DNA from: Lutibacter sp. UBA4458
GTDB lineage: Bacteria; Bacteroidota; Bacteroidia; Flavobacteriales; Flavobacteriaceae
Assembly (NCBI GenBank): GCA_002390165.1
Contig: DGOU01000239.1
Coordinates: forward strand, 386-13,077
Length of the DNA: 12,692 bases
Reading direction: 5' to 3'
Numbering within the stretch: position 1 is the first letter of the stretch; every line of letters starts with the position of its first letter. Position numbers and translations under genes: made by a program. The notes under the pieces were generated by a model. That model worked only from the letters and a program-made list of their open reading frames with translations, did not search any database and was not told the DNA's origin. Positions 1-7,181 of the stretch are shown here, in pieces.

Positions 1-2237
1 GCTGTTGCTTTGTGAATATCTTCTCCTCGTTTAAAAGAGGAAATCATACTTTTATCTTCGCTTAAAGCCGCAATAATACGGAGTTCTATTTGAGAGTAAT
101 CCGCAGCTACTAAAGTGTAATTTTCGTCTCTTGGCACAAATGCTTTTCGTACTTGTTTTCCTCGCTCTGTTCTAATAGGAATATTTTGAAGGTTAGGGTT
201 ATTAGAACTTAATCTTCCAGTTGCGGCAACTGTTTGGCTATACGTTGTGTGAATTCTTCCTGTTTTTGAATTTACTTCATTTGGTAAGGCATCCACATAA
301 GTGTTTTTTAGTTTAACTAATCCTCTCCAATCTAAAATATTTTGGACAATTGGGTGTTTTGATGCTAACTTAGATAATATTTCTTCTCCTGTTGCATATT
401 GACCAGTTTTCGTCTTTTTTGGTTTTTCAACTAATTTTAAATGATCAAATAAAACATCTCCTAATTGTTTTGGGGAAGCCAAATTGAATTCAATTTTAGC
501 TACGTTATAAATTTCTGTTTCTAATTTTAAAATGTCTTCCGATAGTTTTTGAGATAAAGAATTTAAAAATTCGCTATCCATTTTTATACCTTCTATTTCC
601 ATAGATGCTAAAACTGAAAGTAGTGGTATTTCAATGGTGTTATATAATTTGGTTAAATTTAGATCTTCTAATTTCTTTTCAAAAATTGGCTTTAATTGAA
701 AAGCTATATCTGCTTGTTCACAAACAAAATCTGCCTGTTTTTTTAATTCTATTTCATTGAAATTTAATTGATTTTTACCCTTTTTTCCAATAATAGATTC
801 TAATGTAACGGGAGTAAAATTTAAATAAGTTTCCGACAATACGTTTAAGTTATGTCGCATATCTGGCTGTAACAAGTAATGTGCTAATCGGGTATCAAAT
901 AATTTTCCTTGGAGTTTTATATTGTGTGTGCTTAAAAGTTTGCTGTAAAATTTTAAGTGTTGTCCAATTTTTTCAATTTCTGTATTTTCAAAAAATGGCT
1001 GGAATTCTTTTAATATATTTAAGGTTTCACTGGTATTAAAAGGAATGTAATATGCAGAGTTTTCTTGGAAGGAAAATGCCATTCCAAGCCATTTGCAATT
1101 TATAAAATCAGTTCCTAAAGTTTCTATATGAAAACTTACTTTTTTTTGTTGATTTATTTTTGAAAGTAATAATTTTCTAGATAAAGAAGTAGAAACGTAT
1201 TGGTATACTTTTCCAAAATTTTTAGTCTTTTTTTGTTTTGCGTCTTCCGTGGAATTTGAAACTGAAAACAAATCGAATTGCGCATTGGTATGCTTAGAAT
1301 CTGAATTGGATTCTTCAATTTTCTTTTTGTTGTTTTCAGGATTTATATCTGGATGATTTTTAAATATTTTAGGTAAACTTTCCGCTATTCTTCTAAATTC
1401 TAATTCCTTAAAAATTTCATTTGCTTTATCAAAATCAGGATGATTTAATTCAAAATCTTTTTCATTAAAAGCAACAGGGCAATCGAGCATTATGGTAGCT
1501 AATTTTTTAGATAGAATACCTAATTCTTTATTTGCTTCTATTTTCTCTTTCATTTTGCCTTTTAGCTCATGCGTGTTTGCTAACAGGTTTTCCATGCTTC
1601 CGTATTGTTTTAAAAACTTTTTGGCAGTTTTGTCTCCAACACCTGGTAATCCTGGAATATTATCTACAGCATCTCCCATCATACCTAAATAATCAATAAC
1701 CTGTTCTGGACGTTCAATTTCAAAACGTTTTTGAACTTCAGGAATTCCCCATTTTTCAATTCCATTTCCCATTCTTGCTGGGCGGTACATAAAAATATTT
1801 TCAGAAACAAGCTGTGCAAAATCTTTATCGGGTGTTACCATAAAAGTCTGAAAACCTTCTTTTTCAGCTTGTTTAGATAGTGTTCCTATTAAATCATCCG
1901 CTTCAAAACCTTCTTTTTCAATAATAGGAATGTGCATTGCCTTTAATATTTTATGAATATATGGAACGGCAATTTTTATAGCTTCTGGGGTTTCCAATCT
2001 ATTTGCTTTATAAGATGGAAAAGCTTCTGTTCTGCTATGCGATCCGCCTTTATCAAAAGCAACCGCTAAATGGTCTGGATTTTCACGTTTAATAACATCT
2101 AGCAGTGAATTTGTAAATCCTAAAATAGCAGAAGTATCCATGCCTTTAGAGTTAATTCTTGGGTTTTTAATAAGTGCATAATAACCTCGAAAAATTAAGG
2201 CGAAAGCATCTAAAAGGAAAAGGCGTTTTTTTTGCAT
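1..2237 (-). CDS. polA: DNA polymerase I, 5' part (C-terminus beyond the window)
   Basis: Family A DNA polymerase for repair and Okazaki-fragment processing. I translated the minus strand from ATG at 2237 (MQKKRLFLLDAFALIFRGYY) and found 745 uninterrupted codons to the window edge. The 5'-nuclease domain (about residues 1-290) has its acidic motifs: FEADDLIGTL, TPDKDFAQLV and GDAVDNIPGLPGVGDKTA. A 3'-5' exonuclease-like domain spans about 365-560. The polymerase domain reaches motif A (VAADYSQIELRII, catalytic Asp at residue 713) and ends at GEDIHKAT, just before the O-helix, so roughly 190 residues are missing compared with E. coli PolA (928 aa). Oddity: the proofreading metal ligands are mostly replaced. 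The Asp of the DxE motif is His370 (Glu372 is kept), the second Asp is Tyr431, and the Yx3D motif is Phe504...Gln508. The 5'-nuclease and polymerase are probably active, but proofreading is probably lost. It is divergent from the secreted-protein operon. No clear TAnnTTTG promoter was found for this strand. Confidence 0.96.
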   Translation of the reverse strand, partial: MQKKRLFLLDAFALIFRGYYALIKNPRINSKGMDTSAILGFTNSLLDVIKRENPDHLAVAFDKGGSHSRTEAFPSYKANRLETPEAIKIAVPYIHKILKAMHIPIIEKEGFEADDLIGTLSKQAEKEGFQTFMVTPDKDFAQLVSENIFMYRPARMGNGIEKWGIPEVQKRFEIERPEQVIDYLGMMGDAVDNIPGLPGVGDKTAKKFLKQYGSMENLLANTHELKGKMKEKIEANKELGILSKKLATIMLDCPVAFNEKDFELNHPDFDKANEIFKELEFRRIAESLPKIFKNHPDINPENNKKKIEESNSDSKHTNAQFDLFSVSNSTEDAKQKKTKNFGKVYQYVSTSLSRKLLLSKINQQKKVSFHIETLGTDFINCKWLGMAFSFQENSAYYIPFNTSETLNILKEFQPFFENTEIEKIGQHLKFYSKLLSTHNIKLQGKLFDTRLAHYLLQPDMRHNLNVLSETYLNFTPVTLESIIGKKGKNQLNFNEIELKKQADFVCEQADIAFQLKPIFEKKLEDLNLTKLYNTIEIPLLSVLASMEIEGIKMDSEFLNSLSQKLSEDILKLETEIYNVAKIEFNLASPKQLGDVLFDHLKLVEKPKKTKTGQYATGEEILSKLASKHPIVQNILDWRGLVKLKNTYVDALPNEVNSKTGRIHTTYSQTVAATGRLSSNNPNLQNIPIRTERGKQVRKAFVPRDENYTLVAADYSQIELRIIAALSEDKSMISSFKRGEDIHKAT

Positions 2238-2292
2238 TTTATTTTGTAATGTATTAATTGTTACATTGTTAAAATTCACTATTTATTGTAAA

Positions 2293-2308
2293 TATGATGT
2301 TTATCATA
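2293..2308. repeat. Short perfect inverted repeat upstream of the secreted-protein operon
   Basis: TATGAT-GTTT-ATCATA: two perfect 6-base arms around a 4-base spacer in the divergent polA / secreted-protein intergenic region. It ends where the -33 element of the plus-strand promoter would lie. It could be an operator half-site pair, a weak hairpin, or chance in AT-rich DNA. No regulator can be assigned. Confidence 0.35.
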
Positions 2309-2329
2309 CAATAAAACGTACCATTTGTT

Positions 2330-2337
2330 TATATTTG
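2330..2337 (+). promoter_or_regulatory. Bacteroidota -7 promoter element for the secreted-protein operon
   Basis: TATATTTG matches the Bacteroidota -7 consensus TAnnTTTG. It lies 25 bases before the ATG at 2363, giving an expected leader of about 20 nt. No TTG is present at the ideal -33 position, so strength is uncertain or an activator may be needed. Confidence 0.6.
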
Positions 2338-2362
2338 CATACTATAGTTAAAATCTTAGGTT

Positions 2363-4342
2363 ATGAAACAAAAAGATTTTATTACTTTTTTAATTGTATT
2401 TATTTTCTTAACCCCAATTTTTTCCCAAATTGTTAATGAGGGTTTGTTGAAAATTACTACACCAACTATGGTCTATTTTGGCGATGAATATACGAATAAT
2501 TCAGGGGCAACACATAACAATAATGGCGATTTATATTTAAATAGTAATTTTATTAATAATGGAATTACAAGCTCTACCTCTGGAACTACTTTTTTTGCAA
2601 GTTCAACGAATACCATTCAGACAATTTCAGGAATTACCGAAAGTATTAATTTTTATAATTTAGATGTTAATTTATCATCCATTAACAAAAAAGGTGTTTC
2701 TGTTTCTGATAATTTTGGATTAAAAGTTGAAAATAAAGTAAATTTAGTTAATGGTGATTTACGATTGGTTGGTGATGCCCAATTATTTCAAACTCATTCT
2801 GGAATTGATAATAATATTTCAACAAATGGAAAACTTTTAAAAGATAGAAAAGGTTATGCCTCAGCTTATGGATATAATCATTGGTCTTCACCAGTAAATA
2901 ACGGAGGTACATTTTCTTTAAATGGAGGCTTGTTTGATGGAACAGATTCAAGTTTAAATTCATTTACACCGCAACAAGTGCTTTTTAACAGCGGATCGCC
3001 TTATAACGGATTGCCGTCTGTTTTAGATGGCAGTGAAAATGTAATTACGCCGCTTACTATAAATACAACATGGCTTTATAAATTTTCACGAGGAGGTGTT
3101 GGAAGTTATTCAGATTGGATAAAAATAGATGAAAATGGTATATTAAATCCCGGGGAAGGCTATACAATGAAAGGTACAAACACATTGGATAGTGAGCAAA
3201 ATTATGTTTTTAGAGGTGTTCCAAATAATGGAGATTATGCTTTTCCAATAAGTGTTGGAGAATCTTCGTTATTAGGAAACCCATATCCTTCTTCATTGGA
3301 TTGTGATAAATTTATTAATGATAATTTAAGTGTTATTGATGCCTTATATTTTTGGGTAGAAGGTGGTTCTACATCACATAATTTAGCCGACTATTTAGGT
3401 GGTTATGCAACAATAAATTTAACAGCAGGAGCACCTCCTTCAGTTTCACCATCTCAAATTTCGGGATTAGGAAATGCAAATTCTGTAACTTCTCCAACTC
3501 AATATATGGCTGTTGGTCAAGGCTTTTTTATAGAAGCTATAGGAGATGGTAATATTGTATTTAAAAATTCTCAAAGAGTTTTTAAAACAGAAAGTTCAGG
3601 AGAATCGGTACATTACAAAACAGATAAACCAAATAAGAATATTAGTAATAAAACCAATATTACAAATAGTTTTGTTAGAATTGGATATGAAAATCCGGAT
3701 GGTTATCATAGGCAAATTGTTTTAGGATTTTTACCTGATTCACCTGCTGATTTAAACTATAATATTGGTTATGATGCTATAATGACAGATCCTAGATCTG
3801 ATGATTTTTTCTATATTATTGATAATGATTTAAGCAAAAAATATGTGATTCAAGGAGTTGGAGCTTATGATAATAGTTATGTTTTTCCTGTTGGTTTAAC
3901 AATTTCTAAAAAAGGAATAAATAGCATTATGTTAGATGAAGTTGAAAATTTTAGCGATCAGGTTCTAATAAAAGATAAAGTGTTAAATATCACCTATAAT
4001 TTGAGTGAAGCTAATTGCGTTCCAAACCTTTCAGTTGGGGATTATTTAGATAGGTTTGAAATTATTTTTCAATCTCAAGAAACACTTGACATTGTAGAAA
4101 ACAGCTTAAAAAAGATAAAAGTATTTTACAATGGAAGTAAACAAATAATTATTCAAAATAAAAAGCAACTTAAACTAAATAAAATATCAATATATAACCT
4201 ATTAGGACAAAATGTTTTACAGGTAAACAATGGTTTTACAACAGGTGATAATATGGTAATTCCTTTTAATTATAAACAAGGAATTTATTTAGTTTTAATA
4301 GAAACAAATTCAGGAAAAGAAACCTTTAAAATTATAAATTAA
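2363..4342 (+). CDS. Secreted protein with T9SS C-terminal sorting domain
   Basis: 659-residue exported protein of unknown specific function. A Sec signal peptide covers residues 1 to about 22 (hydrophobic run, then PIFSQ). The long middle is rich in Gly, Asn, Ser and Thr with beta-strand character, as in flavobacterial surface and adhesin-like proteins; I recognise no catalytic motif. At about 440-580 there is a segment (SFVRIGYENPDGYHRQIVLG ... NIGYDAI ... DDFFYIIDND ... YVIQGVGAYD ... VFPVGLT) like the domain preceding the sorting signal in many Flavobacterium T9SS proteins. The last ~75 residues are a sorting region: the ISIYNLLGQNVLQ strand, then GIYLVLIETNSGKETFKIIN. Inference: exported by Sec, then by the type IX system through the outer membrane, and cell-surface attached or released. 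The next gene begins 12 bases downstream, suggesting co-transcription. The start is supported by the signal peptide and the promoter just upstream. Confidence 0.88.
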   Translation: MKQKDFITFLIVFIFLTPIFSQIVNEGLLKITTPTMVYFGDEYTNNSGATHNNNGDLYLNSNFINNGITSSTSGTTFFASSTNTIQTISGITESINFYNLDVNLSSINKKGVSVSDNFGLKVENKVNLVNGDLRLVGDAQLFQTHSGIDNNISTNGKLLKDRKGYASAYGYNHWSSPVNNGGTFSLNGGLFDGTDSSLNSFTPQQVLFNSGSPYNGLPSVLDGSENVITPLTINTTWLYKFSRGGVGSYSDWIKIDENGILNPGEGYTMKGTNTLDSEQNYVFRGVPNNGDYAFPISVGESSLLGNPYPSSLDCDKFINDNLSVIDALYFWVEGGSTSHNLADYLGGYATINLTAGAPPSVSPSQISGLGNANSVTSPTQYMAVGQGFFIEAIGDGNIVFKNSQRVFKTESSGESVHYKTDKPNKNISNKTNITNSFVRIGYENPDGYHRQIVLGFLPDSPADLNYNIGYDAIMTDPRSDDFFYIIDNDLSKKYVIQGVGAYDNSYVFPVGLTISKKGINSIMLDEVENFSDQVLIKDKVLNITYNLSEANCVPNLSVGDYLDRFEIIFQSQETLDIVENSLKKIKVFYNGSKQIIIQNKKQLKLNKISIYNLLGQNVLQVNNGFTTGDNMVIPFNYKQGIYLVLIETNSGKETFKIIN

Positions 4343-4354
4343 AAGCATATAAAA

Positions 4355-5527
4355 ATGAAAAAATCAACTATTAAAATATGGTTTGTAGTATTTTTTACGC
4401 TCATTTTAACAACTAATAATATTACAGCTCAAGTTGGTATAGGAACTTTAACACCTAATTCTTCAGCAATGTTAGATGTTCAATCTACTTCTAAAGGAGT
4501 TTTAGTTCCAAGAATGACAACACTACAAAGAACTGCTATAAGTAGCCCTGCAACAGGTTTATTGGTGTTTGATACTACAACACAAAGTTTCTGGTTTTAT
4601 AGTGCTGCCTGGGTTGAGCTTGTTTCAGGTAGCTCAATTGTTGATACTGACGGTGATACAAAAATTGAAGTTGAGCAAAGTGCTGATGAAGACAAAATAC
4701 GTTTTTCAACCGCAAATCCTGCTGGAGATGCATCTGTAGAAAGAATGTCTATTGGTAACAATGGAGAAATTCTTATGGGATCCGATCTTGCTGTTCAAGC
4801 AACAACTTTTTTTGAAATTGGCTCAGATGGCGTTATAAAGTTAGGAAATAAAGGCGCTTCAACACTTACTGGTGGAGTTTTAGGAGGGTTAGAATCGGAT
4901 GAAACTGGTTTAGAAAATTATACCAAGATTACTACTGATGGTTCTTTAAGTTATGTTGGAAATGCAACAAGATGGGAAGATTTAAGAATTCCTACAACTT
5001 CACTTAAAGATCGAATTGTAGATATGCCAAAGTGGGATCCTTTTATTAATGATGGCCAAACTGGACCTGGACTATTTTTGCATTGGTTTGAGGATAAGAC
5101 AGGGGGTGAAGGTGATGCAGAGCAAGAACTTTTTTTTACAGCACAAATGCCACATGGTTGGAAAGAAGGCTCTGATTTACAACCTCATGTGCATTGGACA
5201 ACAAAAGATGATGCATCTGGAAAAAATGTAGAATGGGGTTTAGAATACGTTTGGGCAAATGTAACAAGTCAATTTTCTTCAACTACAAATATTATTTATA
5301 CAGACAATACAATTGGCACACCAGGTATAAGACAGCATAATATCTCTACATTTCCTAAAATTGATGGTGCTGGGCATTTATTGTCAAGCATGTTAATATG
5401 TAGAGTGTTTCGTCATAGTTCAGGAGGTAATGACACTTTTGATGGTAAACAGGCTGGGTTAATAGAAATAGATTTTCATTACCAAGTTGATAGTGATGGA
5501 AGTAATCAAGAATATACTAAAGAATAA
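4355..5527 (+). CDS. Secreted VGIGT-type protein with phage-structural-like C-terminal domain
   Basis: 390 residues. A signal peptide (1-26, ending NNITA|Q) is followed by the common Flavobacteriia block QVGIGTLTPNSSAMLDVQS ... GVLVPRMTTLQR ... GLLVFDTTTQSFWFY (about 26-88), which often heads surface proteins ending in tail-fibre-type chaperone domains. A linker follows (DTDGDTKIEVEQSADEDKIRF ... ERMSIGNNGEILMG). From about 205 the sequence changes to ATRWEDLRIP ... LFLHWFEDK ... ELFFTAQMPHGWKEGSDLQP (followed by HVHW), WGLEYVWANV, SSMLICRVFR and GLIEIDFHYQVDSDGSNQEY. From memory this resembles a beta-rich domain of phage structural proteins; that could not be searched here. There is no T9SS sorting domain and no terminal peptidase-type chaperone, so it may stay periplasmic or associate with its upstream partner. 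It starts 12 bases after that gene's stop. Function is unknown. Confidence 0.85.
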   Translation: MKKSTIKIWFVVFFTLILTTNNITAQVGIGTLTPNSSAMLDVQSTSKGVLVPRMTTLQRTAISSPATGLLVFDTTTQSFWFYSAAWVELVSGSSIVDTDGDTKIEVEQSADEDKIRFSTANPAGDASVERMSIGNNGEILMGSDLAVQATTFFEIGSDGVIKLGNKGASTLTGGVLGGLESDETGLENYTKITTDGSLSYVGNATRWEDLRIPTTSLKDRIVDMPKWDPFINDGQTGPGLFLHWFEDKTGGEGDAEQELFFTAQMPHGWKEGSDLQPHVHWTTKDDASGKNVEWGLEYVWANVTSQFSSTTNIIYTDNTIGTPGIRQHNISTFPKIDGAGHLLSSMLICRVFRHSSGGNDTFDGKQAGLIEIDFHYQVDSDGSNQEYTKE

Positions 5528-5587
5528 TTTTTTGTTAAAACCCTCTTAATTTTAAATAGCACTTCACATTTTATTATAAAATAGAAT

Positions 5588-5595
5588 TAGATTTG
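5588..5595 (+). promoter_or_regulatory. Possible -7 element directly at the metallophosphoesterase start
   Basis: TAGATTTG fits TAnnTTTG but ends only 4 bases before the ATG at 5600, so transcription would begin at or next to the start codon. No TTG lies 19 bases upstream. Either it drives a leaderless mRNA or it is a chance match and the gene is read from the upstream operon. Confidence 0.3.
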
Positions 5596-5599
5596 TTTT

Positions 5600-6808
5600 A
5601 TGATTAGATGGCTTATTTTAGTAGTATTTCTTTTATTTATAGATTTTTATGCTTTTCAAAGCTTAAAAATAATTTCTAAAAACAAAATTATCCTAATTTT
5701 ATATTGGATTATATCTATTGGAATTTTAGCAAACTTTATATTAAAATTAACTTCTTTTAATGGCTCAAAAGGATTTACACATGGTATTATGTTGGCTATC
5801 GGTTTGCTAATTTTATCGGTAATTCCTAAAATAACAGCAATTATAATTTTGTTTTCAGAAGATGTTTTTAGAATGATAAAAACGAGTATTTCTTTTTTTT
5901 CGCCAACTACTACAACCCATTTTCCAGCTCGTAGAGAGTTTGTTGCTAAAATAGCTTTAGGTTTAGCAGCTATTCCGTTTGCCTCTATAATTTATGGAAT
6001 GGCCAAAGGAAAATATAATTTTAAAGTAATTAAACACACTTTATTTTTTGATGATTTGCCGGATGCCTTTGATGGATTTAATATTACTCATATATCTGAT
6101 ATTCATAGTGGTAGTTTTGATGATGAAAACAAAATTGATTATGCTATAAATTTGATTAATGAACAGGCTTCAGATGTAATATTATTTACTGGTGATATTG
6201 TAAATAATATGGCAGATGAAATGAATCCTTGGATTGACCATTTTAAAAAATTAAATGCACCGTTTGGAAAATTTTCAGTTTTAGGAAATCATGATTATGG
6301 AGAATATGTTAGATGGAAAACAGTCCAAGAAAAAGAAAGTAATTTTCAGGCAATAAAAGAGATTCATCCAAAAATAGGATTTAATTTATTATTGAATGAT
6401 AGTGTTTATTTAGAAAAAGAGAATCAAAAAATAGCAATTATTGGTGTAGAAAATTGGGGAACTCGCTTTAAAAAAGCTGGTGATTTAGAAAAAGCTTCTC
6501 AAAAAATTAAAAAGGAAGATTTTAAAATTTTATTGAGCCACGATCCTTCACATTGGAATGCGGAAGTTAAAAATAATGATAATAATTATCAGTTAACATT
6601 AAGTGGGCATACTCACGGAATGCAATTTGGAATTGAAATTCCTGGGTTTAAATGGAGTCCTGTACAATACGTTTATAAACAGTGGGCAGGAATTTATAAA
6701 GAGTTTAATAGATATATTAATGTAAATAGGGGTTTTGGGTTTTTAGCATTTCCGGGTAGAGTTGGTATTTGGCCTGAAATAACGGTAATTACACTGAAAA
6801 AGAAGTAA
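5600..6808 (+). CDS. Membrane-anchored metallophosphoesterase (YkuE-like)
   Basis: Calcineurin-like phosphoesterase of 402 residues. The N-terminus carries three hydrophobic segments (about 1-20, 29-50 and 60-86). A fourth segment at 115-133 directly follows a twin-arginine-like ARREFVAK motif (RR at 111-112). The catalytic domain (about 155-400) has all dinuclear-metal motifs in order: SDIHSG (D167, H169), TGDIVNN (D199), LGNHDYG (N230, H231, D232), LSHDPSHW (H314) and SGHTHGMQFG (H337, H339). It should therefore be an active metal-dependent phosphohydrolase with its catalytic part outside the cytoplasmic membrane. The best-known relative, B. subtilis YkuE, is a Tat-exported cell-wall-associated phosphoesterase; the substrate here is unknown. 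The chosen start gives a normal membrane N-terminus (MIRWLILVVFLLFIDFYAF). It lies 72 bases after the secreted pair on the same strand, so read-through is possible. Confidence 0.92.
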   Translation: MIRWLILVVFLLFIDFYAFQSLKIISKNKIILILYWIISIGILANFILKLTSFNGSKGFTHGIMLAIGLLILSVIPKITAIIILFSEDVFRMIKTSISFFSPTTTTHFPARREFVAKIALGLAAIPFASIIYGMAKGKYNFKVIKHTLFFDDLPDAFDGFNITHISDIHSGSFDDENKIDYAINLINEQASDVILFTGDIVNNMADEMNPWIDHFKKLNAPFGKFSVLGNHDYGEYVRWKTVQEKESNFQAIKEIHPKIGFNLLLNDSVYLEKENQKIAIIGVENWGTRFKKAGDLEKASQKIKKEDFKILLSHDPSHWNAEVKNNDNNYQLTLSGHTHGMQFGIEIPGFKWSPVQYVYKQWAGIYKEFNRYINVNRGFGFLAFPGRVGIWPEITVITLKKK

Positions 6809-6833
6809 ATACTAATTTTTTAAATTAAAATGT

Positions 6834-6841
6834 TACATTTG
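6834..6841 (+). promoter_or_regulatory. Bacteroidota -7 promoter element for the thioredoxin-fold gene
   Basis: TACATTTG matches TAnnTTTG and lies 43 bases before the ATG at 6885, giving an expected leader of about 40 nt. The -33 region is AT-rich but has no TTG at the ideal spacing. Confidence 0.6.
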
Positions 6842-6884
6842 TATAGATGCATTTTGTTAATAACAAGTTTTTAAGAATAAAATT

Positions 6885-7181
6885 ATGGCAAAATTTGGAG
6901 AATTAATTAGTTCAGATATTCCTGTTTTAATAGATTTTTTTGCTGAATGGGAGGATGAAGAAAATAATTTACACAATATTTTACGTGATGTTGCTGCTGC
7001 TTTAGGAGATAGAGCTAAAGTAATTAAAATTGATATGGAAAAGAATGAAACTTTGGCTAACGCTCTTAGAATAAAAGGTAACCCAACGTTTATTATTTAT
7101 AAAAACGGAGAAATGAAATGGCGCCAATCTGGAGGTCAAGATGCTAATACTTTAATAAGTTTGGTTGAGCAGTACGTTTAA
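6885..7181 (+). CDS. Thioredoxin-fold protein lacking the redox cysteines
   Basis: 98 residues, close to the usual thioredoxin length, with the recognisable order of elements: IPVLIDFFAEW (12-22), AKVIKIDMEKNETLANALRI (45-63), the cis-proline loop GNPTFIIYKNGE (65-76, Pro67) and the C-terminal helix. The WCGPC active site is replaced by W-E-D-E-E (22-26), and there is no cysteine anywhere, so dithiol-disulfide exchange is impossible. What is seen is the conserved fold without chemistry. Inference: a binding, chaperone-like or scaffolding role. No signal peptide, so cytoplasmic. It has its own promoter and converges on the deacetylase gene; the two stop codons overlap in TTAA (7178-7181). Related Cys-less proteins are, from memory, common in Flavobacteriia under the name 'thioredoxin family protein'. 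Confidence 0.88.
   Translation: MAKFGELISSDIPVLIDFFAEWEDEENNLHNILRDVAAALGDRAKVIKIDMEKNETLANALRIKGNPTFIIYKNGEMKWRQSGGQDANTLISLVEQYV

Noticed and set aside
1492..1692. Plus-strand 66-codon ORF
   Set aside because: Lies antisense within the polA coding region (GDAVDNIPGLPGVGDKTA area); no independent promoter or family signal.
1..2237. polA as a pseudogene because of the altered exonuclease residues
   Set aside because: The frame is intact over 745 codons and the 5'-nuclease and polymerase motif A residues are conserved.
2748..2963. Minus-strand 71-codon ORF
   Set aside because: Antisense shadow of the T9SS-sorted protein gene; low-complexity translation.
5049..5231. Plus-strand 60-codon ORF
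   Set aside because: Out-of-frame shadow inside the VGIGT protein gene.
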